Of a stretch of 47,878 nt of DNA, positions 31,401 through 34,400 are shown in pieces. The position numbers and the translations under genes were made by a program. The notes under the pieces are model-generated. The model had not been told where the DNA came from. It did no database searches and saw only the letters and a list, made by a program, of their open reading frames with translations. Source of the stretch: Corallococcus llansteffanensis (lineage in GTDB: Bacteria > Myxococcota > Myxococcia > Myxococcales > Myxococcaceae); assembly GCF_003612055.1 (NCBI RefSeq), contig NZ_RAWB01000010.1:1-47878 (forward strand), given 5' to 3'. Every line of letters starts with the position of its first letter. The first letter of the stretch is position 1.

Positions 31401-34400
31401 TGGGCCTGGACGTGTACGAGCAGCGCACGGGCCTGTACTGCCGCCTCGAGTACGCCACCAGCCTCTTCGACGAGGCCACCGTCGCGCGCCTCGCCGGACA
31501 CCTGGCCCTGCTGGCCAAGGCCGTCGTCGCCGCGCCGGACCTGCCGCTGTCGCGCCTGCCCCTGCTCACGGAAGATGAGCGTCAGCAGGTCCTCGTGCAG
31601 TGGAACGACACGCGCGTGGAGTACCCGCGAGGCGAGCGCATCCACGACCTCTTCGAGCAGCAGGTCGCCCGCAGCCCGGACGCCGTCGCAGTCACGTTCG
31701 AAGGCCACAGCCTCACCTACGCGCAGCTCGACGCGAGGGCCAACCAGCTCGCGCACCACCTGCGCACGCTGAAGGTGGGTCCCGAGTCGTTGGTGGGCGT
31801 GTGCCTGGAGCGCTCGCTGGAGATGGTCGTGGCGCTCTTCGGCGTGCTCAAGGCGGGCGCGGCCTACGTGCCGTTGGATCCGGCCTACCCGCGCGACCGC
31901 CTCCAGTGGATGCTGGAGGACACCGCCGCCCCTGTACTGCTCGTGCAGGAGCACCTCGTCTCGAAGCTGCCCCTGGGTGCCGGGTCGGGCCCCCAGCCCC
32001 AGGTCGTGTGTCTGGACACCGGCTGGGAGCGGATCAGCCGTCACCCCACGACGCCCCCCGCGCCGCTCTCCACGGCCGATGCATTGGCCTACGTCATCTT
32101 CACGTCGGGCAGCACCGGACGCCCGAAGGGCGCGATGAACGCGCACGCGGGCGTCGTCAACCGCCTGCGCTGGATGCAGCAGGAGTACGGCCTCACGTCG
32201 GAAGACACGGTGTTGCAGAAGACGCCGTTCAGCTTCGACGTGTCCGTCTGGGAGTTCTTCTGGCCGCTGATGACGGGAGCGCGGCTGGTGGTGGCCCGGC
32301 CCGGAGGCCACCAGGAGCCGGCCTATCTGGTGCGGCTCATGGCCGACCAGCGCATCACCACCGCGCACTTCGTGCCGTCCATGCTGCGCGCCTTCGTGGA
32401 GGAGCCGGGCCTGGAAGGCCTGACGCACCTGCGCCGCGTGGTGTGCAGCGGCGAAGCCCTGCCCGCGGACCTCGTGCGCCGGGCCCACGCGCGCCTGCCC
32501 GTGGCGGAGGTGCACAACCTCTACGGCCCCACGGAAGCCGCGGTGGATGTCACGTACTGGCACTGCCCGCGCACGGAGAACCTGCGCCGCGTGCCCATCG
32601 GTCGCCCCGTGGCGAACACGCGGTTGCACGTGCTCGACCGTCATGGCCAGCCCGTGCCGGTGGGAGTGCCCGGTGAGTTGTTCCTCGCCGGTGTGCAGGT
32701 GGGCCGCGGCTACTGGCGCCGTCCGAACCTGACCGCCGATCGCTTCATCCCGGACCCGTTCAGCCCCACGCCCGGCGCGCGCATGTACCGCACGGGAGAC
32801 CTGGCGCGCTGGCTGTCCGACGGCACGGTGGAGTACCTGGGCCGCGCCGACTTCCAGGTGAAGCTGCGAGGCTTCCGAATCGAGCTGGGAGAGATCGAAG
32901 CCGCGCTCCAGTCGCACCCCGGAGTGCGCGAAGCCGTGGCCGTCGTGCGCCAGGACGCGTCCGGTGACGCGAGACTCGTGGCCTACGTCACGGGAGACGC
33001 GGGCCCGCTGGAAGCGGCCACGCTGCGCACGTTCCTCCTGGAGCGGCTGCCCGAGTACATGGTGCCCTCGGCCTTCATGCACCTGGGGGTGCTGCCGCTG
33101 ACCCCGAGCGGCAAGGCCGACCGCAAGGCCCTGCCGGCGCCGGAAGTGTCGGTGGCGTCGCGAGGCCAGTACGTGGCGCCTCGAAGCCCCTCCGAGCAGA
33201 CCCTCACGGGAATCTTCACCGAGGTGCTGGGCATCGAGCGCGTGGGTGTGAACGACAGCTTCTTCGAGCTGGGCGGTCACTCGCTGCGAGCCACCCAGGT
33301 CGTCGCGCGCGTGCGCACGGCCTTCGGCGTGGAGCTGGGCCTGCGCGTCCTCTTCGAGGCGCCCACGGTGGCCGCGCTCGCGCAGCGCCTCCAGGCGCTC
33401 CAGGACCCGAGCCGTCCGGCGCTCGCGGCCCCGCCCCTGGCGGTCGCGGACCGGGGCGCGGTGTTGCCCCTGTCCTTCGCGCAGCAGCGGCTGTGGTTCA
33501 TCCACCAGCTCGACCCGACGGACACGACGTACAACATCCCCGCGGCGCTGAAGCTGGAGGGCACGCTGGACGTGAGCGCGCTCCAGCGAAGCTTCGAGGA
33601 GCTGGTGCGCCGCCACGAGTCCCTGCACACCACCTTCCGCACCGAGGCCGGAGAACCGTTCCAGGACATCCACGCGCCCGCGCCGGTGCCGCTCCCGGTG
33701 ACGGACCTGACGGCCCTGCCCGAAGCGTCCGCGCGTCAGGCCGAAGCGTTGCGCCTCGCGACCGATGAGGCCCGCCGTCCCTTCAACCTGGAGCAAGGCC
33801 CGCTGCTGCGCGCCCTGCTCCTGAAGCTGAGCGACACCGAGCATGTGCTGGTGCTGAACGTCCACCACATCGTCTCCGACGGCTGGTCCGTGGGCGTGCT
33901 GGTGCGGGAGATCGCGGCGCTGTACGCGGCCTTCCTCCAGGGCCGCCCGTCGCCGTTGCCTGAACTGCCGGTGCAGTACGCGGACTACTCGGCCTGGCAG
34001 CGGAACTGGCTGCGAGGCCCGGTGCTGGACGCGCAGCTCGACTACTGGCGCGGACAGCTCACGGGGGCCGCGGCGCACCTGGAGCTGCCCACCGACAAGC
34101 AGCGCCCGGCAAGGCAGTCCTTCCAGGGCGCGGTGGCACCGGTGCGCCTGCCGCGAGAGCTGAGTGACGCGGTGGAGGCCCTGGCGAAGCGCGAGGGCGC
34201 GACGCCCTTCATGGTGCTCCTGGCGGCCTGGCAGCTCGTGTTGCAGCGCTACTCCGGACAGGACGACATCACGGTCGGCTCGCCCATCGCGGGACGCCGG
34301 CACGTCGAGTCCGAGTCGCTCATCGGCTTCTTCGTCAACACGCTGGTGCTGCGAGCGCAGGTGCGAAGCGACGCCAGCTTCCGTCAGCATTTGAAGCAGG

